A stretch of DNA of 52,512 bases from Pyrinomonadaceae bacterium MAG19_C2-C3 (lineage in GTDB: Bacteria; Acidobacteriota; Blastocatellia; Pyrinomonadales; Pyrinomonadaceae), in NCBI GenBank assembly GCA_024330265.1, contig JANDLT010000037.1, forward strand, positions 1 to 52,512, in the 5' to 3' direction. The notes beneath the pieces were generated by a model. It searched no databases and was not told the DNA's origin. It saw nothing but the letters and a program-made list of their open reading frames with translations. This document shows, one piece after another, positions 41,560 through 51,742 of the stretch. The position numbers and the translations under genes are program-made. Within the stretch, counting starts at the first letter, position 1. Each line of letters starts with the position of its first letter.

Positions 41560-43164
41560 ATGCCGGAATTAAGATGGGTTGGTAAAGAGAAGGTCGTCAA
41601 TCATCACTTGGACGTGCCTTTCAGGACGCTGCGAAATGTTTATACCTTCGCTTCTGAAGGTCACGCGGCGGCGTCGCGTGGGGATGCGGGCGGCAATAAG
41701 ATTATTCACGGCGATAATCTGGAAGCGTTGAAGGCGTTGCTGCCGGAGTATGAGGGGCGTGTGAAGTGTATCTACATTGACCCGCCGTACAACACGGGGA
41801 ATGAGAATTGGATTTACAACGATAACGTCAATGACCCGAAGTTGAAGAAGTGGCTGGGGCAAGTCGTCGGGCGCGAAGGCGAGGATTTAAGTCGCCATGA
41901 TAAATGGCTGTGCATGATGTATCCGCGCTTGAAGTTGCTGCGAAGGTTGCTGGCTGATGATGGAGTGATTGTCGTTAGCATTGATGACACGGAAGTTCAT
42001 AATCTTCGTCATCTCCTTGATGAGATTTTTGGAAGCCGTAATTTCATCGCCAATATAGTTTGGCAAAAGCGATACGTTTCAAATGTGACAGCGAAGTTTC
42101 TATCAGATATGCACGACCACATTCTTGTTTACAGTCGCAATATCGAAAACGTAAAGGTTAAAAGATTGGAGCGGACTGAAGAACAGTTGAAAGACTACAA
42201 AAATCCTGATGAAGACCCACGTGGTTTATGGAGAGCGCAAGACTTATCTGCAAGCAAGCCTTATAACGCAGGAAGGTTTGAGATAGTTACTCCGGCAGGA
42301 CTAACAGTCACTCCTCCACCGGGACGTTATTGGCGATGTAATCGTGAGCAATACGATAAATGGATTGCGGACAACCGCATTTGGTTCGGTAAATCTGGCA
42401 ATGGTCGTCCGATGCTGAAATCCTTTTTGGAGGAGTTGAAAAACGGTATTACGCCGAACACTTGGTGGACGTATGAAATGGCAGGGCACAATAAAGAAGC
42501 GACACTTGAACTAAAAACAATTTTCGATGGAGCTTCGCCGTTCGATACACCAAAACCTGTAAAACTTCTTTCACAAATCTTTGAGCATTTTTGTAGCAAG
42601 GATTCTTGTATTCTCGATTCATTCGCCGGTTCAGGCACAACGGCGCACGCGGTTCTAAAACTCAATCAACAAGACGGCGGCAATCGTAAGTTCATCCTTA
42701 TCGAAACCATGGACTACGCCGAAAACATCACGGCGGAGCGCGCACGGCGCGTGATGAACGGTTACGGCGAAGCGGGCAAGCGAATCGCGGGAACGGGCGG
42801 GAGTTTCGATTACTATGAGATCGGGCAGCCGCTCTTTCTCGATGACGGTAATCTCAACGAGACGCTCTGCATAGACGAGATTCGCCGCTACGTCGCCTAT
42901 ACCGAAAATATCCCGCACGTGCAGCAGACCGCGCGCGACAATCCGCACACTTCGTATCTGTTAGGCATGGCGAACGATACCGCGTACATCTTTTACTACG
43001 AACCGACGCGCTCGACGACACTTGATTTGGAGTTTCTCTCGACACTCAACTTCAAGCCTGCCGCCTCCGTCATCTACGCCGACAACTGTTTGCTCGGTCG
43101 CGCATTCATGCAACGCCACCACATCACGTTCAAGAAGATACCACGCGACATCACACGGTTTTAA
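41560..43164 (+). CDS. mod: Type III restriction-modification adenine methyltransferase (Mod)
   Basis: The protein is 534 aa. Motif IV is IYIDPPYNTGNENW (DPPY at residues 74-77), which comes before motif I SFAGSGTTAHAVL near 352-364. This is the beta-class order used by type III Mod and other N6-adenine methyltransferases. The target-recognition region lies between, with GKSGNGRPMLKSFLEELKNG typical of type III Mod proteins. It methylates one strand of an asymmetric site and directs the partner Res. The res gene begins 15 bp downstream. Confidence 0.88.
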   Translation: MPELRWVGKEKVVNHHLDVPFRTLRNVYTFASEGHAAASRGDAGGNKIIHGDNLEALKALLPEYEGRVKCIYIDPPYNTGNENWIYNDNVNDPKLKKWLGQVVGREGEDLSRHDKWLCMMYPRLKLLRRLLADDGVIVVSIDDTEVHNLRHLLDEIFGSRNFIANIVWQKRYVSNVTAKFLSDMHDHILVYSRNIENVKVKRLERTEEQLKDYKNPDEDPRGLWRAQDLSASKPYNAGRFEIVTPAGLTVTPPPGRYWRCNREQYDKWIADNRIWFGKSGNGRPMLKSFLEELKNGITPNTWWTYEMAGHNKEATLELKTIFDGASPFDTPKPVKLLSQIFEHFCSKDSCILDSFAGSGTTAHAVLKLNQQDGGNRKFILIETMDYAENITAERARRVMNGYGEAGKRIAGTGGSFDYYEIGQPLFLDDGNLNETLCIDEIRRYVAYTENIPHVQQTARDNPHTSYLLGMANDTAYIFYYEPTRSTTLDLEFLSTLNFKPAASVIYADNCLLGRAFMQRHHITFKKIPRDITRF

Positions 43165-43179
43165 TCCTTCAATCGTCGT

Positions 43180-45834
43180 ATGGAACTGAAAAGCTACCAG
43201 CAAAACGTCATCTCCGATTTAGAGCGGTTTCTCGAACACATCAACGGCGAAGCCGATTTGCGCCGTGCGTTTCGCGCTTACTGGGACGCGCGTGGCGTGA
43301 CAAAAATAGAGGATTACAAGAACAACGTCCCGCGCGTTCCGCACGTCTGCATTAAAGTCCCGACGGCGGGCGGCAAAACATTCATCGCCGCGAACGCCTT
43401 GCGCCCTATCTTTGAAAGTTTCACGCGCATCAATCCAGCGCGCCCGAAAGTCGTGGTGTGGCTCGTGCCGTCAATCACGATTCTCGAACAAACAATTAAA
43501 AACTTTTCCGACGTGCAGCATCCGTATCGTCAAAAATTGAATGCACACTTTAACGGGCGCGTCACCGTCTTTACGAAAGCCGATGTTTTACAGGGCGCGG
43601 GCTTTACTCCCGACGATGTTCAGGCGCAACTCAACATCATTGTCTTGAGCTTCGATTCGCTTCGCGCACGCAACAAAGAAGACCGCAAAATTTACCAAGA
43701 GAACGGCAACCTCGCGGGCTTTGCTTCGCGCGAGGGCGATAAAGAAACGCTTTTACCGGAACACGACGAAACCGCGCTTATCAACGTGCTGCGTCGTCTC
43801 GAACCCGTCGTGGTCGTTGATGAAAGCCACAACGCAGAAACCCTTTTGAGCGTCGAAATGCTCGCCAACCTCAATCCGGGTTTCATACTCGATTTAACCG
43901 CGACGCCGAAGCGCAACAGCAACATCATCTCTTACGTCAGCGCGCTCGAACTGAAAGCGCATCGCATGGTCAAGCTGCCGGTGATAGTGAAAAACGAGCC
44001 GGACAAAACCGAAGTCATCAACGATGCGTTGAGCCTGCGCCGCCGCTTAGAGCAAGATGCCGAGGAAGAAGAGAAGGCGGGCGGCGACTACATCCGCCCG
44101 ATAATTCTGTTCCAAGCGCAGCCGCGCACGGGCGACGACAACACGACGTTTCAGCGACTAAAAGAGAAGCTGGTTGCGCTCGGCATCCCAGAAGAAGAAA
44201 TCAAAATCAAGACCGCTGACATCAACGAACTCAAAGGCATTGACCTGATGAGCCGCCTGTGTCCCGTGCGCTACATCATCACCGTCAACGCCTTGAAAGA
44301 AGGTTGGGATTGCCCGTTCGCTTACGTCCTCGCCTCACTTGCGGATAAATCTTCGGCGGTTGATGTCGAGCAGGTTCTGGGGCGCGTGCTGCGTCAACCT
44401 TATGTGCGCGAACATAAGCGCGAACTCTTGAACATGAGCTATGTGTTCACGGCTTCCAATCGTTTCCTAGACACACTTGATAACATCGTCAAAGGTCTCA
44501 ATCGCGCGGGCTTTAGCGAACGCGATTACCGCGCTATTGATGCCGCCTCATCACAAGTAAGTCACGCGCTTCCGACACAAGGCATGATGTTTCCGCCGCT
44601 TGATCCTGCCCCGCACGAACCGCCGCCATCGAACGCGCCTGCACTCGATAGTTCGACTTCGATTGAAGAGGATGAGATTGAAGTCGCGCGCATTGAAGTC
44701 GCAGGGGGTGACGGCGACAACAGCGCGGCGAGCGTGGAGGCGCGCATTGACGCCATCACTCGTCAAGCCGTGCAAGCAAACGCGGCTTACGAACAGCAAG
44801 CGCGGACGGCAGGCAACGAAATCGCGCCGGAATTGGAAGACAAGATGAATAAGCAGAATATGAAAGAGGTGTTTGCCGAGATTGCAAAAGAGATACGCAT
44901 ACCGCAGTTCTTTATCAAAATCGAGAGTCGCGGCGGCTTCTTCGATGCCGGGGAAAACTATGAGTTGCTAGAAAATAACGAACTGCTCAGAGATTTTCGC
45001 TTAAGCCAGTGTGACATAAACATTCAATTTGAGAGCGCGGAAGGCGAGTTTTATGCGGTGGATGTTGAACGCATCGGGGACGAAGATTTTAAGCCGACGT
45101 TCAAGAAACTTAATGAGGGGCAGAAGGCGCGGCTCAATGACTACATCTTGAGTTTGCCGCCCGAGTCGAAAGTGCAGAGCGTCACGGAAAAGTTCCATCA
45201 ACTCATCGGCGAGATGTATCCGATTCCCGACCGCGAGATTAAGGCTTACATCAAACGAATCTTCGAGGGGATGACGCCTGAACAACTGCGCGATTGCCTT
45301 GATCGAGACTTCGCTTACAGCCACAAGATAAAACAGAAAATCACGGAACTTGCGCGCGCCAAGAAAGAGAAAATCTTTTCCGATTACCTTGATACCGACA
45401 AGGTTGTAACTCGCCCCTCGTATCAACTGCCTGCGTTCATCACGCCGGTGGCGACTGCTCCGGCAATCACCAAAAGTTTATTCACCGCCGAGAACGGGAT
45501 GAATAATTTCGAGCGGCGCGTCATTAACGAAATTGCCAATTTAGAATCAATCGCTTTCTGGCACAAGATAATCGAGCGCCAGGGGTTTCACCTCAACGGC
45601 TTCATCAATCACTATCCTGACTTTTTAGTGCAAACTAAAAGCGGCAAAACCCTCATCGTCGAAGCGAAGGGTGATGACCGCGACAATTCCGACTCGGCGC
45701 GCAAGCTGAAGCTCGGACATTTGTGGGCAAGCAAAGCAGGGAACGAGTATCGCTACTTGATGGTCTTCGATAATAACCCGCTTGAAAGTGCTTACCGGTT
45801 GGTGGATGCTGTAAAGCTCATCGCACAAATTTAA
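43180..45834 (+). CDS. res: Type III restriction endonuclease subunit (Res)
   Basis: The 884-aa protein has an SF2 helicase core: CIKVPTAGGKTFIAANAL (Walker A at 61-67), VVVDESHNAETL (DESH near 213), LDLTATPKR, and NALKEGWDCPFAYVLAS with LGRVLRQPY in the second RecA domain. The C-terminal PD-(D/E)XK nuclease is YPDFLVQTKSGKTLIVEAKG (near 810-832). Type III Res translocates or diffuses along DNA and cuts between two unmethylated, head-to-head sites together with Mod. Both catalytic parts look intact, so the system is probably active. Confidence 0.88.
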   Translation: MELKSYQQNVISDLERFLEHINGEADLRRAFRAYWDARGVTKIEDYKNNVPRVPHVCIKVPTAGGKTFIAANALRPIFESFTRINPARPKVVVWLVPSITILEQTIKNFSDVQHPYRQKLNAHFNGRVTVFTKADVLQGAGFTPDDVQAQLNIIVLSFDSLRARNKEDRKIYQENGNLAGFASREGDKETLLPEHDETALINVLRRLEPVVVVDESHNAETLLSVEMLANLNPGFILDLTATPKRNSNIISYVSALELKAHRMVKLPVIVKNEPDKTEVINDALSLRRRLEQDAEEEEKAGGDYIRPIILFQAQPRTGDDNTTFQRLKEKLVALGIPEEEIKIKTADINELKGIDLMSRLCPVRYIITVNALKEGWDCPFAYVLASLADKSSAVDVEQVLGRVLRQPYVREHKRELLNMSYVFTASNRFLDTLDNIVKGLNRAGFSERDYRAIDAASSQVSHALPTQGMMFPPLDPAPHEPPPSNAPALDSSTSIEEDEIEVARIEVAGGDGDNSAASVEARIDAITRQAVQANAAYEQQARTAGNEIAPELEDKMNKQNMKEVFAEIAKEIRIPQFFIKIESRGGFFDAGENYELLENNELLRDFRLSQCDINIQFESAEGEFYAVDVERIGDEDFKPTFKKLNEGQKARLNDYILSLPPESKVQSVTEKFHQLIGEMYPIPDREIKAYIKRIFEGMTPEQLRDCLDRDFAYSHKIKQKITELARAKKEKIFSDYLDTDKVVTRPSYQLPAFITPVATAPAITKSLFTAENGMNNFERRVINEIANLESIAFWHKIIERQGFHLNGFINHYPDFLVQTKSGKTLIVEAKGDDRDNSDSARKLKLGHLWASKAGNEYRYLMVFDNNPLESAYRLVDAVKLIAQI

Positions 45835-45889
45835 GCTCTGAGTGTGGCTGTACGTTCGACGACAGGAATCTTTTAATGTATAAGTTGAG

Positions 45890-47122
45890 TTGCTTAAAAT
45901 TCATATTGCTACGAGCGCGCAAATGTGCCTCTGGAGTTCCGAGTTGAGTTCTGTTAGAGGAAAACAAATTAAGACAGGTGCAAAACCCATCAAACCGCCC
46001 AGCAAAGTAAGCAAACGCGCGCATTCCAATCACACATCCCGGAAAAAATCTCGAAGCGTTATAGCTAAGGCTGAAGATCTACAATTTATAACAGCACTGC
46101 GCCGAGATACCCGCCAGTTAAATTTAATAGAAAATTCAGTTGATTTGATTGTGACTTCACCACCGTATTGGCGGAAGCGCGATTACGAAATTAGTGGTCA
46201 AATAGGACAAGAGAAAACCTCCGCCCAGTATGTTGAAGCAATCGTCGAGGCTTTGAAAGAGTGGCGGTGCGCCTTACGTCCAACAGGATCGGTTTTCCTG
46301 AACATCGGCGATACATACTACGAACGTAATCTAGTTGATCTGCCGAGTAAAATCTTAGCCGCCGCACAAAGCGATAAGTGGATACTTCGTAATCGCATCG
46401 TTTGGGTAAAGAACGGCGGGATACCTAACCCGGTTAAAAACCGTCTCAGCAATCGCCATGAATATATTATTCATCTTGCCGTGAGCCGCCATTACTATTA
46501 CGACCTGTTCGCTTATACCGAAAAATTCGGCAACGGCTCGAATCCCGGTGATGTTTGGAACGTCGATCCCAAAAGAAATTTCCAAGATCATCTCGCACCT
46601 TTCCCCGAAGAAATCGCCGAGCGCGTTATCACCCTTGCCTGTCCTCTTGAAGTATGCGTGACGTGCGGTAAGCCAAGAAATCGTATAGTCCGTCGGACGA
46701 ACAATCTCAATCCAAATCGCGTGCAAGCTAGACGCGCTCTGGAAATAGCCAAAGAGCGCGGACTGACAACGGCGCACATCTCTGCCATTCAAGCGACAGG
46801 CATTTCCGATGCAGGTAAAGCCATTCACTTTCAAAACGGAACGGGACGAAACTCAGAAAATGTAAAAAGATTAGCGACTGAGGCGAAGAAAATACTTGGC
46901 GGCTATTTCCGTGAATTTACTTTTCCTCAACGCGAATCTAAAGGCTGGTCGAATTGTGGGTGCCACCGTGGTTTTGCTCCCGGCGTCGTTCTCGATCCTT
47001 TCATGGGTACGGGCACAACGATTAAAGTTGCAGCAAGGCTGGGGCGGTCAGCCATTGGCGTGGATATAGATTCAAAGTCGCTACGTGGATTTTCGTCTAT
47101 TGCTTCGTCGTTGTTCATCTAA
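45890..47122 (+). CDS. Second DNA methyltransferase (alpha/beta-type, N4-C or N6-A) with zinc-ligand cysteines
   Basis: The protein is 410 aa if it starts at TTG 45890, but the start is uncertain because the first 70 residues are basic and poorly conserved; the ATG at 45923 is the obvious alternative. The catalytic motif is DLIVTSPPYWRKRDYE (SPPYW, motif IV). The AdoMet motif comes late (GVVLDPFMGTGTTIKVAARLG). Between them lies CVTCGKPRNR, and NCGCHRG follows near the end, giving a candidate zinc site. The SPPY form suggests N4-cytosine methylation, although adenine is possible. It lies 55 bp after res but belongs with the nuclease-helicase gene that follows a palindrome. Together they may form a separate restriction or defence module. 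Confidence 0.8.
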   Translation: MLKIHIATSAQMCLWSSELSSVRGKQIKTGAKPIKPPSKVSKRAHSNHTSRKKSRSVIAKAEDLQFITALRRDTRQLNLIENSVDLIVTSPPYWRKRDYEISGQIGQEKTSAQYVEAIVEALKEWRCALRPTGSVFLNIGDTYYERNLVDLPSKILAAAQSDKWILRNRIVWVKNGGIPNPVKNRLSNRHEYIIHLAVSRHYYYDLFAYTEKFGNGSNPGDVWNVDPKRNFQDHLAPFPEEIAERVITLACPLEVCVTCGKPRNRIVRRTNNLNPNRVQARRALEIAKERGLTTAHISAIQATGISDAGKAIHFQNGTGRNSENVKRLATEAKKILGGYFREFTFPQRESKGWSNCGCHRGFAPGVVLDPFMGTGTTIKVAARLGRSAIGVDIDSKSLRGFSSIASSLFI

Positions 47123-47157
47123 GTCACAGAAAGTGCGAGACACAAAACATAGCTTCT

Positions 47158-47191
47158 CAGAAAGAGCGAAACCGCGGTTTCGCTCTTTCTG
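47158..47191. terminator. Perfect 34-bp palindrome between methyltransferase and nuclease-helicase
   Basis: The 17-base arm cagaaagagcgaaaccg (47158-47174) is followed without a spacer by its exact complement to 47191. As RNA it would form a strong hairpin ending in a T-rich arm (tcgctctttct), which suits a terminator after the methyltransferase stop at 47122. As DNA it could be a dimer operator. Either way it would separate or couple the expression of the two genes around it. Confidence 0.6.
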
Positions 47192-47338
47192 CATATTAGC
47201 TGGCAATAATAGATTTCTCCGACCCGTCTCACAGCATTTTCAACAGAAGTCATCAAGTGTTATAAATCTGTAAATGAATGCGCGCTAGTCAACAGGGAAA
47301 GATGGCGTCGGTTCATCAACTTAGGGGACGAATCAGTT

Positions 47339-50300
47339 ATGCCCTCGCTGAGTAAAAAATCGCTATCGTTGTTCCTTCGCACCGATTGCGAACGCCAATT
47401 TATACTGTCGCTGTATAGCGACACAGAGCGTCGCGATCCTAGCTTAAACTTGCCTCCGCGACAGAAGCTACGTGCTGCTTTGGGGCAGGTTGGGCAAGCT
47501 GGTTACGATTGGCAAGATAAGAAGGTAGGCGAACTGAAGGATGTTTTCGGTCAAGCGAATGTTCACGAAAACCCGGTAAGAACAGGTAAGCGTCCGGGGA
47601 AACTTGATCTCCTGACCGCGTTGCAAAACGTCGAGGCTTTTCAGTTCATTGTTGAAGCTGAATATGATTCAAACAACACTTCGTTTAGAGCGGCTATCGG
47701 TCTAACAAGACTAACCGATTACTATGGCAAAGAAGTCGGCATCAGCGGAACTAATCCTGACATAATCCAAGTTTTACCCTCGTTATTCTCTACTACTAAT
47801 TCACAAATAGTTGATGAGCATAACCCATACGACATTGGGGTAAAGCCAAATGGCGAAACATTCACGCTGGCTCAAAATGATAATCGGTTAAGACTGCGTG
47901 TCATAGACATCAAGCTCACATCGGAGCCGGGCGCGCACTACTTCGCCGAAGTGGTTTATTACTCAATAACACTGGCAGCTTGGATTGTTGAGCATAAGCT
48001 AAACGATCAATTTGTCGTTGTTGCTGCGCCTGCCGTTTGGCCGGGTTCACATGAGGCTTCAAATATCGCTCGGCAATATGAGGAATGGAATCGTCGGGCG
48101 CACAACCCGAGTGCTGAAGAATTAGCTCTAGCCTTAGAAGCGGATATTGAAATCGCACCGTTCGATGTCTTTGCTCCGCAATTGTGCCGTTTTCTTCGTG
48201 AGCGGCTGCCGGTTATGTTGAGCAAACCGTGGCAGGATTTGGAGTGGTACGTTGATTATCGTTGTAAGGGTTGTGAATTTCTAGGTTATCCGTGGCTTGA
48301 CCGAAACAAAGTCGTCCAGAATGATCCATTGCATTGCTGGCCGACTGCTGAGAAGACGGGAAATCTCTCGCGCGTGGTTGGACTCTCTCGCGGCGCGAGT
48401 AAGCAATTGCAAAGCGGGAACGTACCGGATGTCACCTCGCTCGCCGCGACTAAGGCTGGCGCGACGATTTTTGATGGACATCAAGGACTGCGCTCTAAAC
48501 GCACATCATTTCCTCACCGCGCCGCCGCGCTCCAAAACAACAGCACATCCGTCATACCCGATTCAGGTGGTGACGCTGTGATGCCTAAGTGGCCCGACCT
48601 CCATGTTTATATCTTCCTTGATTATGATTTAAGCAGTGCTATTACCGCATCCATCGCCCTTCGCGCTTTTTGGAAGGAGCGGTTGCCTTTTAATTCAACT
48701 CTCGTTGCGAATAAAACGGAGTGGAACCGAAGATCGAATGAAGATGAAGTTTTTTTGATTGATCGTCGAAGCATAGAACGGGAGCGCGATGAATTTCTCA
48801 AATTTCTCCGTCAGCTTCGCAAGATTTTCAACGAGGTGATGCAGCAGGATGACAAAGATTCGCAAGATGGTCGGCGTGACCAAAAAACTCTAAACAGTAC
48901 ATATCAAATTTATCTGTGGGATGAGTCCCAACGAAAACACTTGATACGTCTTATCGGGCGTCATCTTCCATATGTTCTGGCTGACTCTCAGCTCAGAGGA
49001 CTTGCTTGGCTGTTTCCGCCTCCAGAATTGATGCAGCCATCAGAAGATGCCTCAAGACAATCGCCAATCACGCTTGTCTCTAATGTTATTAGCAATACGA
49101 TAGCGATACCCATACCGCACCATTACAGATTGCTGGATGTTGTTCAGACGTACCTCCCGACTAGCTATAGCTCTTCGCCGCCGCACTTTCATCCACATTA
49201 CCAAGAGCCGATGAGCGATCTTATTCCGGCTGAACGTATTCATGAATACTGGCAAAGGGTCGGGCGGTGGACAGAAACTCAAGAGCTGATTCAGGAAACA
49301 GCTCGAAAGAAAATATATGCCTTGAATTTGATTGTCAGCAGATTGGAAAAGGATTTGAAACCTTTTCTGTCATTAAAATCAGCACCCATATTAGTGCGCG
49401 GTCCCCGCAATGTGGCTGGGGTAGCCCCACAGAGTAGCCTGTGGCTTGAATATGCCCGTCTGAACGCTGCACTTAACAGTCTCAAAGTAGAAGCAACGCG
49501 AGCTATGCCTCCGCACGAGCGAGAAGCGCGGCTAAAGTCTGCATATCTTAACTACCGCTTATCAGGACAAAATGAGAAAGCTGTCCTTGCAGCTATCAGT
49601 CAAGCGGAAGGTGTGACCATTACACCTGCGCCAGATATTTTCGTTTACAAGATGAGCAAGGACTCTCTTGATGTGAACTTCAAACTGGGGGAGTTCCTGT
49701 GTGCGCTATCGCCCAAAAGTGTTCATGGGTTTCTTAGCGAACACCCTTTTAGACACATTCAAGGCACAAGCTTAAAGGACGATTTTAGGAGGTCTAGGAC
49801 TGTCGCTGACTTCGAGATGACGAGTGTAACAATCGAAGCCGTTGATCGCGTGAATGGCTTTATAGTCCTTCGGGCAAGTGATAGCTGTCGGATATGGGAC
49901 CTTGAGCGAGAAACGAGTCTAGACTTCTCTAAAGACGTGATTCTCGATCCAATACACAAAGACTTTCTTACCAGAAAAGTTGAGCAGACCGTCCGAGCGA
50001 TAGGTCATCCTCCGAGTGCTCTCTGCGATCCGAGAACGGCGGAAGCATTAGGATTGCCGAATAATATGCCGGCAGGTTCGGCTCCGTCTTCACCTGCGGC
50101 GGAAATTCTTTGGGAGTCACCCAAAGTTTCTACTTCTCAAGTTCAACGTCATCTTGTTGCCATCCGAAGCAGGTTAGAATCGCTTAACATCGGGAATAAC
50201 AGTAATCTAGATTCGTCGCAATGGGATGCGTGGGAGTCCGCTTTGTCGTGCCGGTTTTCGCTCATCTGGGGTCCGCCCGGCACCGGAAAAAGCCGCACTC

Positions 50301-51742
50301 TCCGCGCCGTAATATTAGGAGCTGTACTCGATGCCATTACGAATCGGCGACCGCTAAGGGTTCTAATCACCGCTAACACCTACACAGCTATTGATAATGT
50401 TCTTTTAAGCGTAGAGAAAGAACTAAAGGGTATTTTACACACTGAACCTTTTGAAGTTTACCGTATTCAAAGTAAGTGGCATATACCGCCTTCAGACTTA
50501 GCGGCAAAACATCCTGATCTGAAAAATCTGATACTGAACAGCGCAAATCCCTCGACCGAAATAAAAGAACTTCAAAAGTCTCTTAAAAAACCTAATGGGA
50601 TAGTTGTCGTCGGTTGCACACCGCAGCAACTTCATAATCTCGCGGTAGCTGCTAAAACTCATAGTGTTCGTAACCGTCCGGCGAACACCATGCGGCAGTG
50701 GTTCGATTTAATCATCCTTGACGAGGCTTCGCAGATGGACGTTGCCACAAGCACCTTAGTATTTACCAAGGCGACTTCTGACGGTATTTGTGTTTTAGCT
50801 GGGGATGACTTACAGCTTCCACCAATCCATCCGGCAGAGCCGCCAAAAGACCTTGAAAGCGTGGTCGGCTCGGTTTACAACTATTTTCGTCATTACCACG
50901 ATATTGTTCCTAACTCGCTGGACATTAACTACCGATCTAACAAAACGATTGTCATGTTCACTAAAACAGCAGGCTACAGTTCCAAGCTACAGAGCAACTC
51001 GCCAGACTTAAGACTCCGGTTGCTATCACCAGTACCGACACCGAAGCCGCTAGATTGGGCGAACGAATTATATTGGTCTTCAGATTGGGCTAAGATTGTT
51101 GATCCTGATTACCCTACGACGTGTTTCGTTTACGATGACCGCTCTAGCAGTCAAGTTAATGATTTTGAAGCCGACGCCGTTGCGTCATTGCTTTGGTTGA
51201 TGTATGGGAGGATAGCGGACAAACTTGAAAATCAGCGTAAACCTGACGGTACGATAGATACTTTGCTATCTTCGGCTCCATACAGCGTGAATGATTTTTG
51301 GGGCAAAGCGGTGGGCATCGTAACTCCCCACCGCGCGCAGATGGCTAAAATAATTCATCGGTTACAACACATCTTTCCAGCTCATCCTGCAACAGATATT
51401 CGTAACGCAGTTGATACGGTAGAGCGTTTTCAAGGGCAACAACGCGATGTCATTATTGGCTCATTCGGTTTAGGCGATCCCGACATCATTAGTGTCGAGG
51501 ATGAATTTCTTTTCAATCTCAACCGGTTTAACGTTCTTACCTCTCGTGCTCGCGCCAAAGTGATTATTTTCGTTACTCGCACATTATTAGATCATTTATC
51601 CAATGACGTTGATGTCCTAAAAGAATCGCGGCTTCTAAAGATGTTCGCCGAATCTTATTGCACAGAAGCTCAAGCAATTCAGATTGGTTTTATTAAAAAT
51701 CAAATTGTCCAATCAAAGAAAGGTACTCTACGACGCCAGTAG
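47339..51742 (+). CDS. Large Cas4/RecB-like nuclease fused to an SF1 Upf1-like helicase
   Basis: The protein is 1467 aa. The N-terminus looks like a Cas4/RecB-family nuclease: RTDCERQFIL with C17, the D-x-K motif in RVIDIKLTSE (D190, K192), EVVYYSITLAAW, and CKGC (C309, C312) with C333, which could ligate an Fe-S cluster together with C17. A segment resembling helix-hairpin-helix follows. The C-terminal third is an SF1B (Upf1/Dna2-type) helicase: Walker A WGPPGTGKSRTL (about 977), LIILDEASQMD (about 1128), INYRSNKTIV, VERFQGQQRDVIIGS (about 1361) and FNVLTSRARAKVII. The order nuclease-then-helicase recalls Dna2. The middle 500 residues are unassigned. It probably cuts and unwinds foreign DNA, guided by the methyltransferase status; that role is inferred. 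Confidence 0.78.
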   Translation: MPSLSKKSLSLFLRTDCERQFILSLYSDTERRDPSLNLPPRQKLRAALGQVGQAGYDWQDKKVGELKDVFGQANVHENPVRTGKRPGKLDLLTALQNVEAFQFIVEAEYDSNNTSFRAAIGLTRLTDYYGKEVGISGTNPDIIQVLPSLFSTTNSQIVDEHNPYDIGVKPNGETFTLAQNDNRLRLRVIDIKLTSEPGAHYFAEVVYYSITLAAWIVEHKLNDQFVVVAAPAVWPGSHEASNIARQYEEWNRRAHNPSAEELALALEADIEIAPFDVFAPQLCRFLRERLPVMLSKPWQDLEWYVDYRCKGCEFLGYPWLDRNKVVQNDPLHCWPTAEKTGNLSRVVGLSRGASKQLQSGNVPDVTSLAATKAGATIFDGHQGLRSKRTSFPHRAAALQNNSTSVIPDSGGDAVMPKWPDLHVYIFLDYDLSSAITASIALRAFWKERLPFNSTLVANKTEWNRRSNEDEVFLIDRRSIERERDEFLKFLRQLRKIFNEVMQQDDKDSQDGRRDQKTLNSTYQIYLWDESQRKHLIRLIGRHLPYVLADSQLRGLAWLFPPPELMQPSEDASRQSPITLVSNVISNTIAIPIPHHYRLLDVVQTYLPTSYSSSPPHFHPHYQEPMSDLIPAERIHEYWQRVGRWTETQELIQETARKKIYALNLIVSRLEKDLKPFLSLKSAPILVRGPRNVAGVAPQSSLWLEYARLNAALNSLKVEATRAMPPHEREARLKSAYLNYRLSGQNEKAVLAAISQAEGVTITPAPDIFVYKMSKDSLDVNFKLGEFLCALSPKSVHGFLSEHPFRHIQGTSLKDDFRRSRTVADFEMTSVTIEAVDRVNGFIVLRASDSCRIWDLERETSLDFSKDVILDPIHKDFLTRKVEQTVRAIGHPPSALCDPRTAEALGLPNNMPAGSAPSSPAAEILWESPKVSTSQVQRHLVAIRSRLESLNIGNNSNLDSSQWDAWESALSCRFSLIWGPPGTGKSRTLRAVILGAVLDAITNRRPLRVLITANTYTAIDNVLLSVEKELKGILHTEPFEVYRIQSKWHIPPSDLAAKHPDLKNLILNSANPSTEIKELQKSLKKPNGIVVVGCTPQQLHNLAVAAKTHSVRNRPANTMRQWFDLIILDEASQMDVATSTLVFTKATSDGICVLAGDDLQLPPIHPAEPPKDLESVVGSVYNYFRHYHDIVPNSLDINYRSNKTIVMFTKTAGYSSKLQSNSPDLRLRLLSPVPTPKPLDWANELYWSSDWAKIVDPDYPTTCFVYDDRSSSQVNDFEADAVASLLWLMYGRIADKLENQRKPDGTIDTLLSSAPYSVNDFWGKAVGIVTPHRAQMAKIIHRLQHIFPAHPATDIRNAVDTVERFQGQQRDVIIGSFGLGDPDIISVEDEFLFNLNRFNVLTSRARAKVIIFVTRTLLDHLSNDVDVLKESRLLKMFAESYCTEAQAIQIGFIKNQIVQSKKGTLRRQ

